Assembly: GCA_002425885.1 (NCBI GenBank)
Contig: DINC01000020.1
Location: 1-7,796 of the forward strand
DNA from: Spirochaetia bacterium UBA5550
GTDB lineage: Bacteria > Spirochaetota > UBA4802 > UBA5550
Direction: 5' to 3'
Length of the DNA stretch: 7,796 bases
The position numbers were made by a program, and so were the translations under genes. The notes below the pieces were generated by a model. The model was given only the letters and a program-made list of their open reading frames with translations. It made no database searches and was not told the origin of the DNA. Shown here piece by piece: positions 6,433 through 7,796 of this stretch (the first letter of the stretch is position 1; every line of letters begins with the position of its first letter).

Positions 6433-6468
6433 CGGATGAGGCTATTCTTTAGCCTCATCCGTTTTTTT
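6433..6468. terminator. strong terminator shared by the converging CoA-transferase and ssb genes
   Basis: A perfect 12-bp stem, CGGATGAGGCTA (6433-6444) with TAGCCTCATCCG (6450-6461), has a 5-nt TTCTT loop and is followed by seven T (6462-6468), a textbook terminator for the plus strand. Read on the minus strand, the hairpin is followed about five bases later by a T-run (TTTTT), so it may also stop ssb transcription. The ssb stop codon (6442-6444) lies within one arm. Confidence 0.9.
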
Positions 6469-6789
6469 GCCGCTTTCCAGAAAACGGATATCGTTTCCGA
6501 TTATTTTTATCCTGGATTGAGTTTTGCCGTTATCATCCTCCCATCTGTCCTGCCTTAGAGAACCTATAACCATAAGGCGTTTACCTTTTGTGACATTTTT
6601 TGAACATATCTCGGCGATTTTTTCCCATGTTTCCACTTCAATGAAGGATACCCTGGGAGGCTCGTCACTTTTTGAAAAATGATTAATCGCCAGAGAAAAT
6701 GAACAGACTGATTTTCCTGTTTTTGTCTTCCTTAATTGCGGTTCATGAGTTACAAAACCTTCAATCGTAGCATTTGAGTAATTCTGCAT
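6442..6789 (-). CDS. ssb: short single-stranded DNA-binding protein
   Basis: A single OB-fold SSB that would coat single-stranded DNA during replication, repair or recombination. The 115 residues start NYSNATIEGFVTHEPQLRKTKTGKSVCSFSLAINH and continue with the conserved SFIEVETWEKIAEICSKNVTKGKRLMVIGSLRQDRW block. Trp55 and Trp83 sit where DNA-stacking aromatic residues are expected. The OB-fold ends near residue 105, and the last ten residues (ESGKKTDEAKE) are a short charged tail. The long glycine/proline linker and the acidic DDDIPF-type tip that recruits partner proteins in the main bacterial SSB are missing, so this may be a secondary SSB. AGGAGG four bases before ATG is a strong but closely spaced ribosome site. 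I saw no convincing minus-strand promoter in the AT-rich gap upstream. Confidence 0.88.
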   Translation of the reverse strand: MQNYSNATIEGFVTHEPQLRKTKTGKSVCSFSLAINHFSKSDEPPRVSFIEVETWEKIAEICSKNVTKGKRLMVIGSLRQDRWEDDNGKTQSRIKIIGNDIRFLESGKKTDEAKE

Positions 6790-6862
6790 AAGGCCTCCTG
6801 TCTTTTATTTTACTGCCTGATAAATGCAGTTGTTCTTTGCTATAAAACGAATCCCGGGCCTG

Positions 6863-6953
6863 TTTTTTAAAAAAATTTTGAGTTTTTAGGATAAAATCTG
6901 AAAAAAATTTTAAAAATTGCACGTTTGACTTGAATCAGCCCCCTTTTTTGTAT
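6863..6953 (+). promoter_or_regulatory. candidate promoter with phased A/T tracts before the sensor-like gene
   Basis: TTGACT (6925-6930) and TTGTAT (6948-6953, poor match) are 17 bp apart, about 23 bp before the ATG at 6976. Upstream, runs of A or T centred near 6872, 6885, 6894, 6904 and 6914 repeat at close to one helical turn, which would bend the DNA, and the nearest of them resemble an UP element. The weak -10 box keeps confidence modest. Confidence 0.4.
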
Positions 6954-6975
6954 TTTTTATAAATAACTGAGTGCT

Positions 6976-7796
6976 ATGTTTAAAAAGAAAATAGAGATAT
7001 ACTGCTGCACTATGTTGTGTATAATAGTATTATACCTTTGTGCCCGGTTGCCCCTTTATGCTTCTGATAAATATATTGCCGCAGGTTACTATAACAATTA
7101 TCCCTATGAATATCTGAACAGCGAGGGTAAACCATCAGGTTTTGTTGTTGAACTCTTTACTGAGATTGCTCAAAAAGCCGGAATTAATTCTGAACTGCTT
7201 CTGCTTCCGCCGGAAAGAATGGCTCAAATTCTCTCAAGAGGGGAATCGGCTATTATAATCGGAGGTGTGGATAGTGATGTTTATAAGGAATATTTATTTG
7301 CAGGCACAGCTCTTGATATATCATTCAGCTTCGTGTCACACAGAGAATCATTGATATCTGATTTCAGAGATTTAAAAAACAGAAGCGTTGTAATTACGGG
7401 ACATGAAATTTTGTCTGAACATTTATCCGACATAATCCGGAATTTTTATCATTCTAAAACATTGTATATCAGTAATCCTGATACTGCAATGATGCTGCTT
7501 TCATCAAAGGGGTGCGATGTTGTTTGTATCATGAGTGAAAAACTCAAAGAGATTATGCCCCATATTTCAAATGATTCAATTTATGAGCTGGAGATTAATC
7601 CCGGAAGATTCAGATATGGATATTTTGTCAGGAAGGGTAATGATAAACTGCTGAATGATATCAGATCCGGTTTATCCGCAGTTTATTCCAGCGATGATTA
7701 CAGTAGAATTTATTGCAGGTGGTTTAAACAGGAAGAGAATAATGCAGTATTAAATAAAAGTTTTTTGCTTCTGTGGTTTCTTGTCTGTTCTTCCGT
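6976..7796 (+). CDS. periplasmic solute-binding (SBP_bac_3-like) domain protein, probably a membrane sensor, cut by the window end
   Basis: The frame from ATG 6976 is open to the last base (273 codons, no stop). A hydrophobic stretch at about residues 9-29, ending in YAS, is a signal peptide or anchor. From about 32 to 256 the sequence resembles the amino-acid-type solute-binding fold: KYIAAGYYNNYPYEYLNSEGKPSGFVVELFTEIAQKAGI at the start, a KNRSVVITGHEIL lobe junction near 136, and a closing YSRIYCRWF. Right after the domain, SFLLLWFLVCSS (about 262-273) begins a new hydrophobic, probably transmembrane, segment. A free solute-binding protein would end there, so this is more likely the sensing part of a histidine kinase or GGDEF-type protein whose signalling domain lies past the window. 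The ligand is unknown; the usual ligand-binding acidic and basic residues cannot be assigned confidently. No clear Shine-Dalgarno site precedes the ATG. Confidence 0.75.
   Translation, partial: MFKKKIEIYCCTMLCIIVLYLCARLPLYASDKYIAAGYYNNYPYEYLNSEGKPSGFVVELFTEIAQKAGINSELLLLPPERMAQILSRGESAIIIGGVDSDVYKEYLFAGTALDISFSFVSHRESLISDFRDLKNRSVVITGHEILSEHLSDIIRNFYHSKTLYISNPDTAMMLLSSKGCDVVCIMSEKLKEIMPHISNDSIYELEINPGRFRYGYFVRKGNDKLLNDIRSGLSAVYSSDDYSRIYCRWFKQEENNAVLNKSFLLLWFLVCSS

Noticed and set aside
6812..6830. Short inverted repeat ACTGC/GCAGT in the ssb leader
   Set aside because: A five-base stem with a nine-base loop is too weak to call an operator or leader structure.
1..7796. Mobile element, CRISPR array, tRNA or riboswitch
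   Set aside because: No repeat arrays, transposase or integrase frames, cloverleaf-like segments or long structured leaders were seen on reading both strands.

Overview
This window is ordinary chromosomal housekeeping sequence of moderate to low G+C, with AT-rich intergenic gaps, from a fermentative bacterium. The protein styles (a short SSB with a QDRWED segment, a LysM/M23 protease next to a YlbF-family protein, a divergent DprA, and a periplasmic solute-binding domain that looks like the front of a membrane sensor) suggest a spirochaete-like or other anaerobic lineage. That assignment is inferred from remembered family resemblance and is only moderately secure. No phage, transposon, CRISPR, tRNA or rRNA signal was seen.

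Layout. Positions 1-77 may hold the last codons of an upstream gene. A cell-wall block follows: a secreted LysM + M23 metallopeptidase (94-1029), and 3 bp later a YlbF-family protein (1033-1368). A divergent DprA-like protein (1440-2363) has its own candidate promoter. Next is a two-gene unit: a U32-family protein most like tRNA-hydroxylation protein TrhP/YegQ, then histidyl-tRNA synthetase (hisS), preceded by a good TTGACA promoter and closed by a strong terminator at 4921-4953. A stand-alone gene for a butyryl-CoA:acetate-type CoA-transferase (5053-6420) follows. It converges on a short ssb gene on the minus strand (6442-6789), and both ends share one hairpin. Finally, divergent from ssb, a solute-binding/sensor gene starts at 6976 and runs off the window end.

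The most unusual point is that both genes of the U32-hisS unit are cut by a single in-frame stop codon (TAA at 3478-3480; TGA at 3956-3958). Conserved family sequence continues in the same frame after each stop, with no frameshift. In hisS the stop falls ten codons before the catalytic motif-2 arginine of a normally essential enzyme. TGA and TAA also act as ordinary stops elsewhere in the window, so a reassigned genetic code is unlikely. Both stops can be explained by one C-to-T change each (CAA to TAA, CGA to TGA). The choices are sequence error or damage, true nonsense mutation with a second copy elsewhere, or stop-codon suppression. The sequence alone cannot decide.

Functionally, U32/TrhP (tRNA wobble-uridine modification) and HisRS both serve translation, so their pairing makes sense. 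YlbF next to DprA joins two families linked in Bacillus to competence and RNA turnover. The CoA-transferase points to butyrate or related acyl-CoA fermentation. I do not see a clearly new biological system in this window.
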